Source of the DNA: Syntrophomonas zehnderi OL-4
GTDB lineage: Bacteria > Bacillota > Syntrophomonadia > Syntrophomonadales > Syntrophomonadaceae
DNA: 64,000 bases
NCBI RefSeq assembly: GCF_000983115.1
Contig: NZ_CGIH01000002.1
Location: forward strand, 1-64,000
Direction of reading: 5' to 3'
Shown: piece by piece, positions 17,130 to 25,823 of the stretch
How the letters are laid out: every line of letters starts with the position of its first letter
How positions within the stretch are numbered: the first letter of the stretch is position 1
Position numbers and translations under genes: made by a program
The notes under the pieces: model-generated
The model's database searches: none
What the model was told of the DNA's origin: nothing
Seen by the model: only the letters and a program-made list of their open reading frames with translations

Positions 17130-17975
17130 TCAAGTGGTTTCTGTATAGATATCGGTAAGCAGGGTATCCTTGCGCAAATCAGCGCATTGACAGCTTTTAT
17201 CATCGGGAAATCTACGCAGGCATTCTAATAATATTCTGCCTAATTCATAGCCTTCACTATAAAAGATAGCAGCCAATTCATCATGCCGCCAGGGGCTGAC
17301 CACCCCCTCGGCATAATTTACCACTAGGTAAACACCGGCATAACAGGCCCCAATCTCACGGGCCAGATATACCTCAGGACAGATACTCTGACCAACAACA
17401 TCCGCTCCTGCCAGTCTGAACATATTTACCTCGGCCGGGCTTTCAAAATGGCGGCCATCTGTGTTGGCGTAAATACTGCGTTCAAATACCCGTCCTCCCC
17501 ATTTCTCATCACAGACGTCAATACATATGTTTCTAAGGTCGGGACAGATGGCTTCACGCATAATCAGTAAATGGCGATTTTCCAGGCCAACATCCTTGCG
17601 CATGGAAAAGTCCAGGTAATCATTAGGTATAACGAGATCCCGAGGGCGTAAAAGGTGATTAACGGCACCTACTCCCCCCTCAGCCAAAATAAACTTAACC
17701 CCGGCCTGTTTAAACACCCAGAAAATTTGGCGGGAGGCATCAGCGCGGCTAACCCCCTGACGCCAGCCATGCATGCGACAGGTCAGCACATCCCGTTTTC
17801 CCTCGTCACTAACAATAGTAAAGAGTTTAAACTCAGGACTGGGGCCAAAGGGGGTAGAAAAAACCATTTCGCTGGATTGCGTTTCTGCGTAGTCAAGCCC
17901 TAAATCTTCCGGCACCTGCAGGCTCAGGGTACTAGAACCCCCGATTAAGGCGAACTTACATGGCGGTATGTTCAT
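17130..17975 (-). CDS. MTAP-family nucleoside phosphorylase in the menaquinone operon
   Basis: 281 residues of the 5'-methylthioadenosine phosphorylase/purine nucleoside phosphorylase II family. Family blocks: FALIGGSS (N-terminus), MHGWRQG (about 88-94, at the phosphate-binding His motif), FILAEGGVGAVN, PNDYLDF, and NMFRLAGADVVGQSICPEVYLAREIGACYAG, matching the MTAP segment with the ribose-contact Met and catalytic Asp region. It is the last gene after mqnE, mqnA and mqnC (gap to mqnC 23 bp), in the place where mqnB (futalosine hydrolase) or an MTA nucleosidase is needed. Inference: it cleaves aminodeoxyfutalosine, releasing adenine. Plain MTA salvage is the alternative. The MHGWRQG block differs from HGRxH of typical MTAPs, compatible with a changed substrate. 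Confidence 0.8.
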   Translation of the reverse strand: MNIPPCKFALIGGSSTLSLQVPEDLGLDYAETQSSEMVFSTPFGPSPEFKLFTIVSDEGKRDVLTCRMHGWRQGVSRADASRQIFWVFKQAGVKFILAEGGVGAVNHLLRPRDLVIPNDYLDFSMRKDVGLENRHLLIMREAICPDLRNICIDVCDEKWGGRVFERSIYANTDGRHFESPAEVNMFRLAGADVVGQSICPEVYLAREIGACYAGVYLVVNYAEGVVSPWRHDELAAIFYSEGYELGRILLECLRRFPDDKSCQCADLRKDTLLTDIYTETT

Positions 17976-17998
17976 TATAATGGTACCCCCTAATCGTT

Positions 17999-19066
17999 TT
18001 AATTGTACAATTTCAATATTTCATAGCGGGTATTCCTTTGGGCAGGTATCTTACCCGTTTGAGCTATAAGGCTAATGATTTCTTCTTCTAACATATTATG
18101 AGCAACCCCGGTTGCTCTTACTACGTTCTCTTCAATCATAACACTACCTAAATCATCTGCGCCAAAGAAAAGGGTCATCTGACCGATTCCTTTTCCCTGG
18201 GTAACCCAGGAACCCTGAATATGCGCAATATTGTCCAGGTAAAGCCGGGACAAAGCCAAAAATCTTAAATACTTTAAAGATGAGAATTTTGCGCCGGCCA
18301 ATTTTGTATTGCCCGGTTGATATGTCCAGGAAATGAAAGCCCGAAAACCGCCGGTTTCATCCTGCAGATCGCGAATTTTGCGCAGGTGTTCCAGACGATG
18401 GTATATGTTATCCACACTCCCCATCATCATGGTAGCGGTACTTTCTAAACCAATTTCATGAGCCTGGTGCATCACTTCAAGCCATTGAGCACTGTTTATT
18501 TTTTGGGGGCTGATTTGTGAACGTACTGCATCATGCAATATTTCAGCTCCCCCTCCGGGCAGTGAATCAAGTCCGGCAGCCTTAAGCCTGTGCAATGTAT
18601 CTTTTATGCTCAAATCAGAATTTTGGGCAATAAAATATATTTCCGGAGCGGTGAGGGAATGAATCGTTATATCGTATCTGGATTTGATGGATGCAAACAT
18701 TTTTATATAATAATCAAGCTTAAGTTCTTCATTTAAGCCTCCCTGAATCATCACCTGGGTTGCGCCCAACTCAACCGCCTCGTCAATTTTCTTAAGCAGC
18801 GTTTTTTCATTCATCACATAGGCATCCGGGTCACCTTTTTGTCTGTAGAAAGCACAAAATCGGCAGCCACAGGAACAAATATTAGTATAGTTGATATTGC
18901 GGTCAATAACATAGGTAATCGTATTATCAGGATATAGACGGTCACGTATCGTATTGGCAGCCCCAGCAATCGCCAGCAGATCTCCCTGTTCATAAAGCTG
19001 GATAAAATCATCCTCAGTCATACGCCGGCCATCTAATATCCTGTTTAAGATCAAATTCGTACTCAC
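17999..19066 (-). CDS. mqnC: Cyclic dehypoxanthinyl futalosine synthase (radical SAM)
   Basis: Third step of the futalosine menaquinone pathway: a radical SAM cyclisation. The [4Fe-4S] cluster motif is NICSCGCRFCAFYR with Cys64, Cys68 and Cys71, and the trailing FYRQKG is typical of MqnC. Further family blocks include MIQGGLN, GLDSLPGGGAEIL and FFGADDLGSVMIEENVVRATG. Start is GTG at 19066 with GGGGGTACGGG upstream. It lies 40 bp after mqnA and 23 bp before the MTAP-family gene. Confidence 0.93.
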   Translation of the reverse strand: MSTNLILNRILDGRRMTEDDFIQLYEQGDLLAIAGAANTIRDRLYPDNTITYVIDRNINYTNICSCGCRFCAFYRQKGDPDAYVMNEKTLLKKIDEAVELGATQVMIQGGLNEELKLDYYIKMFASIKSRYDITIHSLTAPEIYFIAQNSDLSIKDTLHRLKAAGLDSLPGGGAEILHDAVRSQISPQKINSAQWLEVMHQAHEIGLESTATMMMGSVDNIYHRLEHLRKIRDLQDETGGFRAFISWTYQPGNTKLAGAKFSSLKYLRFLALSRLYLDNIAHIQGSWVTQGKGIGQMTLFFGADDLGSVMIEENVVRATGVAHNMLEEEIISLIAQTGKIPAQRNTRYEILKLYN

Positions 19067-19106
19067 AAGACCCGTACCCCCAATTATAACACCCGGTTTG
19101 TATCGC

Positions 19107-19937
19107 TTAAATCTCTAAAATATCTATGGGGGGTACTTCATCGATTAGTCCTAGTTTCTGGGCTTCTTTGTAATACTTTAGCAACCCCTCACGTTTGGTC
19201 TCATCAAAATCAAAACGCAGACTGCGGAAATAATCAACCAGGTAATCATCGGCAAACTCCTCCCACTGCGCAGCCTTGTGCGCACAGGCCTGAATATTGT
19301 CCAAACTGTAACGAATCGAATCGATAAAAGCATCCCGAATGTTTATTATCTGTTCCCGATTTTTATCGGCATATTCCTTGCGTATGGCCCATACCGCAAA
19401 GACCATCGGCAAATTACTATAATCTTTCCATTCTCGCCCCAGATCATATACATACAAACGCTTATCCTGGTTATATTTTGCCCGCAAAGCATCATCACCG
19501 ATCAGCAATGCGGCCTCCGCTTCCATTAACATTGCCCCCAGTTCAGGGGCAGAAGTAAAATAGTCTGGAAAACTACGGTATTTTTTCGCCATTATGATTC
19601 GCAGCAAAGCCACCGAAGTAGCAGATATATTGCTTAGTGCTATCTTTTTACCGTCCAAGTCCTCTATCGGTAATTTGGAAAACAGGTATATGCTTTTTAC
19701 TTCACCATCAGCACTGATGGATATATCAGGCATAAGGATATAGTCCTTGTAGTTGCGCGCGTAGGCGATCGAAGGAATCGGAGCCAAATCAAGAATATTT
19801 TCCATGAGCATACGATTTAAATCAGTGGGATTGCCCTTGATCAGATCTACTTCCAATAAAAACTTCTTTTCAATTAAACCATAAAAAAGCGGGAAACAGT
19901 TAATAAACTGAATATGCCCTACCCGAGGACGCATCAT
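19107..19937 (-). CDS. mqnA: Chorismate dehydratase
   Basis: Converts chorismate to 3-[(1-carboxyvinyl)oxy]benzoate, the entry step of the futalosine route. 276 residues with a periplasmic-binding-protein-like fold; family blocks RVGHIQFINCFPLFYGL at the N-terminus, DLAPIPSIAYARN (about 62-74) and the hinge LSNISATSVALLRIIM (about 106-121). The ATG at 19937 lies seven bases after GAGGTG. It follows mqnE by 107 bp, a gap with no obvious terminator, and precedes mqnC by 40 bp. Confidence 0.92.
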   Translation of the reverse strand: MMRPRVGHIQFINCFPLFYGLIEKKFLLEVDLIKGNPTDLNRMLMENILDLAPIPSIAYARNYKDYILMPDISISADGEVKSIYLFSKLPIEDLDGKKIALSNISATSVALLRIIMAKKYRSFPDYFTSAPELGAMLMEAEAALLIGDDALRAKYNQDKRLYVYDLGREWKDYSNLPMVFAVWAIRKEYADKNREQIINIRDAFIDSIRYSLDNIQACAHKAAQWEEFADDYLVDYFRSLRFDFDETKREGLLKYYKEAQKLGLIDEVPPIDILEI

Positions 19938-20044
19938 TAGCCAACACCTCGATCACAAAATTTATTAACGGGCTTAAATACAAAGTAATATATAATTAAA
20001 GAATCCTAACCTTTTAACTTTTAATTTTAATTTTCCTGAATCAG

Positions 20045-21127
20045 TTAGTATTCCTTGATAATATTATATAGAGTATCCCGTTCTACCGGGACAAAACCGG
20101 CTTCTTTGACCAAGCTTATTAATTCAGCCTTAGTTATTCCTTTTTTGGTAGCAGCACCCGCGGCATGCATGATCTTCTCCTCAACTACTGTACCGTCAAT
20201 ATCATCAGCGCCAAAGTTAAAAGACAGTTGGGCCACATCAATGCCCAGCATCACCCAAAAGGCCTTAATATGTTCGATATTATCCAACATCAACCGTGAG
20301 ATTGCCATGGTTTTGATATCGTCCAATGCAGTGGTTCTTTTTAGATTACTAAGACGGGTATTGTCCGGCAAAAAAGGCAGCGGGATAAAAGATTGAAAGC
20401 CGGGATCTTGATCCTGCAGTGTCCGGAGACTAATCAGATGATCGATACGATCACTAAATGTCTCCACATGCCCGTAAAGCATGGTGCAATTCGTCTTAAT
20501 ACCTAACTGATGGGCCGTTCGATGGACATTTAGCCACTCATCGCTCCTCGCCTTATTGGGACATAATCGATTACGTATGTTATCATTTAGTATTTCCGCT
20601 CCCCCACCCGGCATTGAACCCAAACCTGCCTCTTTTAAAGCCTGCAGGATTTCCCTATGGGATAATCCCGTAATCTGCGCAAAATAATGAATTTCAACTC
20701 CGGTAAAGGCTTGAATATGAATATGCGGATAGGCGTCATGTAACCTTTTAATAACTTCTACATAGTAATCAAAAGGCATGTCCGGATGTAGAGCACTAAC
20801 AATATGAAATTCGGTAATTCCCAAATTAACTGCCTGGGCACCGTACTCAAAAGCCTGATCGGTTGTCATCAAATAGGCAGTCGACTCGTTTTTTTCCAAT
20901 CCAAAGGCACAAAACTGACATTTTGATACACAGATATTGCTTAGGTTTATATGACGATTCACATTAAAAAAGATATTATCTCCTGACACCTTTAACTTCT
21001 TATAGCGAGCTAATTCACCAATGGACAATAAATCATGACAGCTATAAAGATACAATCCATCTTCACGGCTTAATCTAATGTCGTTTTTAACCTTATCAGC
21101 TATTTCCAGCATCTTTCTATCCATCAC
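20045..21127 (-). CDS. mqnE: Aminodeoxyfutalosine synthase (radical SAM)
   Basis: Joins S-adenosylmethionine to the MqnA product to make 6-amino-6-deoxyfutalosine. Cluster motif NICVSKCQFCAFG with Cys66, Cys70 and Cys73; other blocks are LGITEFHIVSALHP, GLGSMPGGGAEIL and FNFGADDIDGTVVEEKIMHAAGA. CAFG after the cluster distinguishes MqnE from MqnC, which has CAFYR. ATG at 21127 is preceded by AGGGAGAGCTGTG. It is the first gene of the menaquinone operon, whose upstream region carries a promoter and three palindromes. Confidence 0.93.
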   Translation of the reverse strand: MMDRKMLEIADKVKNDIRLSREDGLYLYSCHDLLSIGELARYKKLKVSGDNIFFNVNRHINLSNICVSKCQFCAFGLEKNESTAYLMTTDQAFEYGAQAVNLGITEFHIVSALHPDMPFDYYVEVIKRLHDAYPHIHIQAFTGVEIHYFAQITGLSHREILQALKEAGLGSMPGGGAEILNDNIRNRLCPNKARSDEWLNVHRTAHQLGIKTNCTMLYGHVETFSDRIDHLISLRTLQDQDPGFQSFIPLPFLPDNTRLSNLKRTTALDDIKTMAISRLMLDNIEHIKAFWVMLGIDVAQLSFNFGADDIDGTVVEEKIMHAAGAATKKGITKAELISLVKEAGFVPVERDTLYNIIKEY

Positions 21128-21198
21128 AGCTCTCCCTAAACATTTTAATAAATATCTAAACTTTTGCTTACACCAAGAAAAACCGTATCTTTGACAAT

Positions 21199-21220
21199 AT
21201 TCTAAACAAATGTTTAGAAT
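21199..21220. promoter_or_regulatory. Operator-like palindrome A upstream of mqnE
   Basis: ATTCTAAACA-AA-TGTTTAGAAT, a 10-bp inverted repeat with a two-base centre. It shares the core TAAACAnATGTTTA with two more sites at 21277 and 21295. It lies downstream of the candidate -10, where a bound repressor would block transcription. Confidence 0.55.
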
Positions 21221-21241
21221 ATAATAATTGAATTATTCTAA

Positions 21242-21271
21242 TCGATAGTTGATTTTTACCCATGACGTCAA
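21242..21271 (-). promoter_or_regulatory. Promoter of the mqnE operon
   Basis: On the minus strand TTGACG (21271-21266) and TATCGA (21247-21242) are 18 bases apart, about 115 bases upstream of the mqnE start. Palindrome A lies just downstream and palindromes B and C just upstream of the -35. Confidence 0.4.
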
Positions 21272-21276
21272 TATCC

Positions 21277-21306
21277 AACATATGTTTACACTTTAAACAT
21301 ATGTTT
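21277..21306. promoter_or_regulatory. Operator-like palindromes B and C upstream of mqnE
   Basis: AACATATGTT (21277-21286) and AAACATATGTTT (21295-21306) have centres 19 bp apart, about two helical turns, so two dimers could bind side by side. With palindrome A the consensus is TAAACATATGTTTA, a shape common for TetR-family operators. Confidence 0.55.
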
Positions 21307-21334
21307 AGGGTTTAAAAAGTCAATAAACATTGAA

Positions 21335-21365
21335 AAGATGCCTATAAAAATATATACGGCATCTT
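21335..21365 (-). terminator. Terminator of the small gene at 21379
   Basis: AAGATGCC (21335-21342) pairs with GGCATCTT (21358-21365) around a 15-base AT-rich loop; minus-strand reading continues TTCAATG, so the T-run is weak. It separates the small gene from the menaquinone operon. Confidence 0.45.
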
Positions 21366-21378
21366 ATTATTGGCTTAA

Positions 21379-21687
21379 TTAAGTTTTCTTCTTATTTGCT
21401 GATTTTAAAAGCTGCTCAAAATCTTCCTCAGTAAATGCCAAAGCCCATTCCAGACGCTTAATCACTTCTTCGGTTTTGCCCTGTCCGGTATATAACAGTG
21501 GTTCGCACTGAAATCTTTCAATAAAAACCCATAATTCCAAGGCCATTTCTTCTAGTTCATCCAGTGCTTTTCTTAGTTCGTCCAGCTTGTTATCAGCCAG
21601 ATGCTGTTTTAATTCTCTGGCTTTTTGATTAATGTCACTGATTGTTTCATTTATAATTCCCGCCGGCAGAAAATTTGTCATGTGCAA
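21379..21687 (-). CDS. Small helical hypothetical protein
   Basis: 102 residues, almost wholly alpha-helical and charged, with two likely long helices (about 12-55 and 72-96); no cysteine pair, signal peptide or membrane segment. I do not recognise a family. ATG at 21687 is preceded by AAAGAGGTTTGCAC. It lies 64 bp after ddl on the same strand, so it may be co-transcribed with it, and it is followed by a hairpin. Amino-acid composition and codon use look like a genuine gene. Function unknown. Confidence 0.6.
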   Translation of the reverse strand: MHMTNFLPAGIINETISDINQKARELKQHLADNKLDELRKALDELEEMALELWVFIERFQCEPLLYTGQGKTEEVIKRLEWALAFTEEDFEQLLKSANKKKT

Positions 21688-21751
21688 ACCTCTTTTGGTC
21701 TATTATTGGGTTATAATTTCGTTGCCAGCAGTCAATATCCTTTTTTTATAG

Positions 21752-22684
21752 CTATTTTTTGAGTGCTAAACGCACAATCCTTTCTACCAGCTCTTCAAAA
21801 CTCATGCCGGCTGCTCGAGCTGCATCAGGAACCAGACTCAATTCCGTCATGCCGGGTATGGTGTTAACTTCCAGCACATAGGGATATCCATTCTTATCCA
21901 ACATAAAATCTATACGTGCGAAACCTTTGCAATTCATGAGCTCATATACCTGCTTACTGATATTAATTATGTTTTCCTCACTGATCCTGTCAATTCTTGC
22001 GGGAATAATATGTTCAAACATACCCTGTGTATATTTTGATTCGTAATCATAGAATTCGTTTTGGGAAGTAATTTCTATTATCGGCAATACTTCCGGCTGT
22101 TCATTGCCAAGCAGTGCTACGGTTAGCTCTTTGCCATCGATAAATTCTTCGGCCAATACTTCGTGGCTATATAAAAATGCGTTATTAATTGCACTTAAGA
22201 TATCTTCTTCATTACGCACAATATACGTCCCAATACTGGAGCCTTGAGTAGCTGCTTTAATGACCATCGGCAGCCCGATTTCTTCTTTAAGGGTATGAAT
22301 TGCGTCTGAATCAATTAAATCTTTTTTCTTCAGTATCTTATAGCCCGCAGTGGGGATTCCCTCATATTTAAACAGCTTTTTACTGAGCACCTTATCCATA
22401 CATAGAACACTGCTGGTCAAACCGGAGCCGGTGTATGCAATATCCAAGCTATCCAGCAAACCCTGTACGGTGCCGTCTTCTCCGTTTTGACCATGTAGTG
22501 CCAAAAAAACCAGATCAGGTTTATCGATGAGGATTTGGTCAATTGCACTATGATTATAATCCAGCGCATAAGCTGGATAACCTAATGTCAATAATGCACT
22601 TAATACAGCTTTTCCGCTCCGTAATGAGACCTCCCTCTCTGCGGAAGTGCCGCCCATTAGTACCAGTATTCTTTCTTTGGACAA
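21752..22684 (-). CDS. ddl: D-alanine--D-alanine ligase
   Basis: ATP-grasp ligase making the D-Ala-D-Ala dipeptide for peptidoglycan. Motifs: LMGGTSAEREVSLRSG (N-terminal ligand loop), FLALHGQNGEDGTVQGLLD, YTGSGLTSSVLCMDK, GLPMVIKAATQGSSIG (ATP-binding), and FARIDFMLDKNGYPYVLEVNTIPGMTE (metal site). I favour TTG at 22684, eight bases after GAGGTGG, giving 310 residues as is usual for Ddl; in-frame ATGs at 22705 and 22744 lack ribosome sites. It stands next to a small hypothetical gene and opposite a tRNA gene. Confidence 0.9.
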   Translation of the reverse strand: MSKERILVLMGGTSAEREVSLRSGKAVLSALLTLGYPAYALDYNHSAIDQILIDKPDLVFLALHGQNGEDGTVQGLLDSLDIAYTGSGLTSSVLCMDKVLSKKLFKYEGIPTAGYKILKKKDLIDSDAIHTLKEEIGLPMVIKAATQGSSIGTYIVRNEEDILSAINNAFLYSHEVLAEEFIDGKELTVALLGNEQPEVLPIIEITSQNEFYDYESKYTQGMFEHIIPARIDRISEENIINISKQVYELMNCKGFARIDFMLDKNGYPYVLEVNTIPGMTELSLVPDAARAAGMSFEELVERIVRLALKK

Positions 22685-22926
22685 TATTTCCACCACCTCT
22701 TCCATTATAAAAAACAATCTAACAGTTGGCTCAAGCGTTTGCATAGGTCACGAATACCTAATGCACTCGTAAATAAAAATCAATACTAAAAGTCTACAGC
22801 GAAACGGTTGCATATTCAACCAGCACTTTAATATGTTTTCTAGTATATATGCTGCCAGTTTGACTTACTTGCTGGTTTATTGCAGCCTTATAAAAATGCT
22901 TGGCTAAGGACAGACTAAATAGCATC

Positions 22927-22955
22927 TTGAATCAAAGTTATTTCTATGATAAAAT
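22927..22955 (+). promoter_or_regulatory. Promoter of tRNA-Trp
   Basis: TTGAAT (22927-22932), a 17-base spacer, and TAAAAT (22950-22955), with the tRNA beginning 29 bases past the -10. The match to the sigma-A consensus is good. The remaining gap from 22685 holds nothing else that I recognise. Confidence 0.6.
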
Positions 22956-22983
22956 TAACTTCGCTGAAGCGCTCAGCAAATAA

Positions 22984-23059
22984 AGGGGAGTAGCTCAATT
23001 GGCAGAGCATCGGTCTCCAAAACCGAGGGCTGCGGGTTCGATTCCTGTCTCCCCTGCCA
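22984..23059 (+). tRNA. tRNA-Trp (anticodon CCA)
   Basis: 76 bases fold as a cloverleaf: acceptor AGGGGAG with CTCCCCT, D arm with AGCTCAATTGGCAGAGC, anticodon stem TCGGT/ACCGA with loop CTCCAAA (anticodon CCA), and T arm with GGGTTCGATTCC. Discriminator G and the CCA end are encoded. It is a lone tRNA with its own promoter and terminator. Confidence 0.95.
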
Positions 23060-23071
23060 TATAAAGCAAGA

Positions 23072-23102
23072 AAAACCGGAATTTTAAATATCCGGTTTTT
23101 TA
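23072..23102 (+). terminator. Terminator after tRNA-Trp
   Basis: AAAACCGGA and TCCGGTTTT form the stem around a 10-base AT loop, followed by a T-run. It lies 12 bases past the tRNA and 36 bases before the convergent GH130 gene. Confidence 0.8.
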
Positions 23103-23137
23103 TATTTATATAACTGGACAATCTCCCACTGTTGGCA

Positions 23138-24292
23138 TTATAAAGAATAAAGGTGTTTACCTGTTAAAGGGTGCAGGGGGAAAATGCTGCACATTTCATC
23201 TAAAATCTGAATATTTGCCAGACCGACATTCATGACCGTATCATTGCCACCGTAATATATTGCTACCGTATCATCCCCTCCAATTAGTGCCCCACAGCTA
23301 AAAACTACATTAGGAACATGAACATAATCAGTTTTCCTTACTACACAATCACTTGCACCGGGCATTAATAACGGTTTGGCACTAATGCGCAGTTTTTTAG
23401 GATTTAATGGATCGTCCAGGTCATGAAATGCCACCCCTAAGGTATAAGGATTACCATCCATGGTGGAACGGACTCCATGAAAAACATTAAGCCAACCATA
23501 GCGAGTCTTAATAGGCGGAGCGCCCGGACCGATCTTAACCTGGAATGCACCCGGCCCATGACCGCTTCTCATGATTACTTTTCCGATTTCCCATGGTCCG
23601 GTAGGACTTGGCGCTAAACCGGTATATATTTCAGTAAATAAGCCGCCAATATGGCCGAAACCAAGATTTTCCCTGTTTTTGTCATTGGGCCGCAGCAAAG
23701 CTAACCAGGTATTATTATCGGGTTCAGGAAAAATAACTACGTTGCGCATATCTTGTTTAGATATGAAACCATAGCGAACAATTTCCTTAAAATCCTTGGT
23801 TACGGCCACCATTGCCTTGACCCTGTCAGTAATTTCTTCGTGGTAGGCACTGTAAGTCAATACATACCAGCCACCCCCAACAGGATTGACGCGAACATCT
23901 TCCACGCCGCCGGCTTCAGACTCGATAATAGAGGCAATATCGATACCTGCAGCGAACAGATCATTCCCCGTAGCAGGCAATAAAAATGGCTGAGGGTCTA
24001 CCTTCCAACCATCTAAGCCATTGTCGCTTACAGCTTTTCCTATTAAGCTGCGACCATCGGCAATGTGGGAACGAAATAACATTATAATTTGTTTCTGGCC
24101 ATGAACACCGGTTACCTCAGCCATTCCGGCATTATGAACCGTATAGGTATATAAACGCGCATCATTACCCCATATTTCATTAACGTCATGGCATGTTAAA
24201 ATCGGGTTGCCCGGGTAACGTAAAACCGGTTCGTTAATCGTTACCGTTCCCTCAAATCCATTCCAGTTAACCTGCGCTTGCCTGCAGCCCAT
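23138..24292 (-). CDS. GH130-family glycoside phosphorylase/hydrolase
   Basis: 384 residues with the five-bladed beta-propeller pattern of glycoside hydrolase family 130, which phosphorolyses or hydrolyses beta-mannosides. Recognisable blocks: PVLRYPGNPILT, NDARLY, GGVEDVRVNPVGGGWYVLTYSAY (VEDxRV is a family hallmark with the catalytic Asp), a blade with RSGHGPGAFQVKIGPGAPPIKTRYGWLNVFHGV, and IYYGGNDTVMNVGLA near the end. No signal peptide, so it should act in the cytoplasm, which favours a phosphorylase. ATG at 24292 is preceded by AAGGAGATTAAAA. No other sugar genes are nearby; the true substrate cannot be told. Confidence 0.85.
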   Translation of the reverse strand: MGCRQAQVNWNGFEGTVTINEPVLRYPGNPILTCHDVNEIWGNDARLYTYTVHNAGMAEVTGVHGQKQIIMLFRSHIADGRSLIGKAVSDNGLDGWKVDPQPFLLPATGNDLFAAGIDIASIIESEAGGVEDVRVNPVGGGWYVLTYSAYHEEITDRVKAMVAVTKDFKEIVRYGFISKQDMRNVVIFPEPDNNTWLALLRPNDKNRENLGFGHIGGLFTEIYTGLAPSPTGPWEIGKVIMRSGHGPGAFQVKIGPGAPPIKTRYGWLNVFHGVRSTMDGNPYTLGVAFHDLDDPLNPKKLRISAKPLLMPGASDCVVRKTDYVHVPNVVFSCGALIGGDDTVAIYYGGNDTVMNVGLANIQILDEMCSIFPLHPLTGKHLYSL

Positions 24293-24349
24293 TTTTAATC
24301 TCCTTCAATAATCAGTCGTTTTAGTCCTGATAATAATTTATGATTATCA

Positions 24350-25138
24350 TTACAATTCAATTTTATGATTATATAGCAGTACTGCAGCTATATACACTAT
24401 TAATGTGCCTGCGAGTATGACCAGCGTATTTATACCTATCAACTTATTGAAAGCAGCCACACTGAAATAACATTGGTTCATATGCAGCTGGCTGAAGTTA
24501 GTCAATAGTTGGTGCCAGATAGGGGTCATTAGTTTACCCATCAGCCAAAACGTAGCTAAAAAACTGCCGGCTGTCACCACCCCGGAAAAACGCGTGACCA
24601 TTTTGCCTAAAAGCTGGCTGAAAAAGCTGATAGCGATTAAGTAAGCCATTCCTGCCAGACTCATCAGGTAAAACAATCCCCCGGAACTGAGCATAGTTGA
24701 TATGCGGGTATCTATTCCTGCGGCCTGTGCCTGTCTTAGGGTTTCTGCCAAACCTGGCTCGGGATACATCAATAACGTCAAAAAAATGCCTCCCGCAGTT
24801 ACCGTAACGGTACCAATAAAATACTGGGTGAGCAGAGCCAGCAGTTTGGAGCCCAGAATACTTCCTCCCTTTACCGGCAAGGATAAGAGCAGGTAAATAG
24901 TATTGGAATTCCATTCCCGCCCCAGAAGTTTAAAAGAGGAAATAAACGGAAGCAGTACAACTAAACCCAGAATCATCATGGAAGGAACGATAATCATACC
25001 CGGATATTGGCGGAACTTAAAATAAAAGAACAGATCCAATACCAGAGTCGCTATCAGGACTATTAAAATCTCCGGGCGAAGTTCCCTCATTTCTTTGCTA
25101 TAAAGCTTAAAAAATTTTTTCAGGCTACTAGTTTGCAT
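24350..25138 (-). CDS. ABC-2 type transporter permease
   Basis: 262 residues with six hydrophobic segments (about 22-40, 47-68, 101-125, 152-172, 186-202, 233-255) and no catalytic motif, as in ABC-2 permeases. It overlaps the 3' end of the ATPase gene by 11 bp, so the two are translated together as one exporter. The repressor gene precedes them. YtrA-controlled transporters of this kind in Bacillus respond to cell-wall antibiotics; the substrate here is unknown. Confidence 0.8.
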   Translation of the reverse strand: MQTSSLKKFFKLYSKEMRELRPEILIVLIATLVLDLFFYFKFRQYPGMIIVPSMMILGLVVLLPFISSFKLLGREWNSNTIYLLLSLPVKGGSILGSKLLALLTQYFIGTVTVTAGGIFLTLLMYPEPGLAETLRQAQAAGIDTRISTMLSSGGLFYLMSLAGMAYLIAISFFSQLLGKMVTRFSGVVTAGSFLATFWLMGKLMTPIWHQLLTNFSQLHMNQCYFSVAAFNKLIGINTLVILAGTLIVYIAAVLLYNHKIEL

Positions 25139-25823
25139 TTCTAAAAGCCTCCTTCATTAACTCCACCAGGGACATATTTCTTTCTATCCGTAAATCTTCG
25201 GCGTTACCACTTAGCTTAACTTTTCCCTGATCCAGAAAAATCACCTCATCTACCAGACTTTCCACCTCGGCAATTTCATGGGTGGAAATAATTATGGTCT
25301 GTTCACCTTCGCGGTAATCCCGAATCAAAGTGTTAATAATCTCTTCCCGAGTTAATATGTCGATGCCGGATAAAGGTTCATCCATCAGCAGATAAGGTGC
25401 CCGCCGGCATACAGTTAAAAGGAGTTTGGCTTTAGCCCGCTGACCTTTTGAAATCTTGGCAATCTTCATATCTTCCTGTAGGTTAAGGAAGTTAATCAAA
25501 TCCCGGTATTTGCCCTCATCCCAATCATCATAAAAGGTTCGGGTAAAATCGGCGGCCTGAGCGATATTCATCCAGGAATAAAGATGGTCTATTTCAGGCA
25601 AATATGCTAAATTCTTTTTCTTGTTCTGTGGGTCTTCCCCATCTACGCTAATTTCGCCCCGGTCAGGACGGTTAAGTCCCATAATGAGTTTGATACTGGT
25701 TGATTTACCTGCCCCGTTAGGTCCGAACAAGCCGATTATTTTCCCGCGGGGAAAGACTAGACTGACATCATTTAAGGCCATGGTACTGCCAAAACTTTTA
25801 CTTACATTTTTAAACTCTATCAT
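25128..25823 (-). CDS. ABC transporter ATP-binding protein (YtrB-like)
   Basis: 231 residues. Walker A GPNGAGKST (about 34-42), Q-loop region in AYLPEID, a signature region read as ISKGQRAKAKLL (KGQ in place of the usual SGGQ), Walker B LLMDEPLSGID, and the switch His in STHEIAEVE. It forms an exporter with the following permease. Its ATG overlaps the stop of the GntR gene by four bases. The changed signature motif is common in this subfamily and need not mean inactivity. Confidence 0.88.
   Translation of the reverse strand: MIEFKNVSKSFGSTMALNDVSLVFPRGKIIGLFGPNGAGKSTSIKLIMGLNRPDRGEISVDGEDPQNKKKNLAYLPEIDHLYSWMNIAQAADFTRTFYDDWDEGKYRDLINFLNLQEDMKIAKISKGQRAKAKLLLTVCRRAPYLLMDEPLSGIDILTREEIINTLIRDYREGEQTIIISTHEIAEVESLVDEVIFLDQGKVKLSGNAEDLRIERNMSLVELMKEAFRNAN

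Noticed and set aside
22915-23121. Minus-strand 68-codon frame
   Set aside because: It runs antisense through the tRNA-Trp gene and its terminator.
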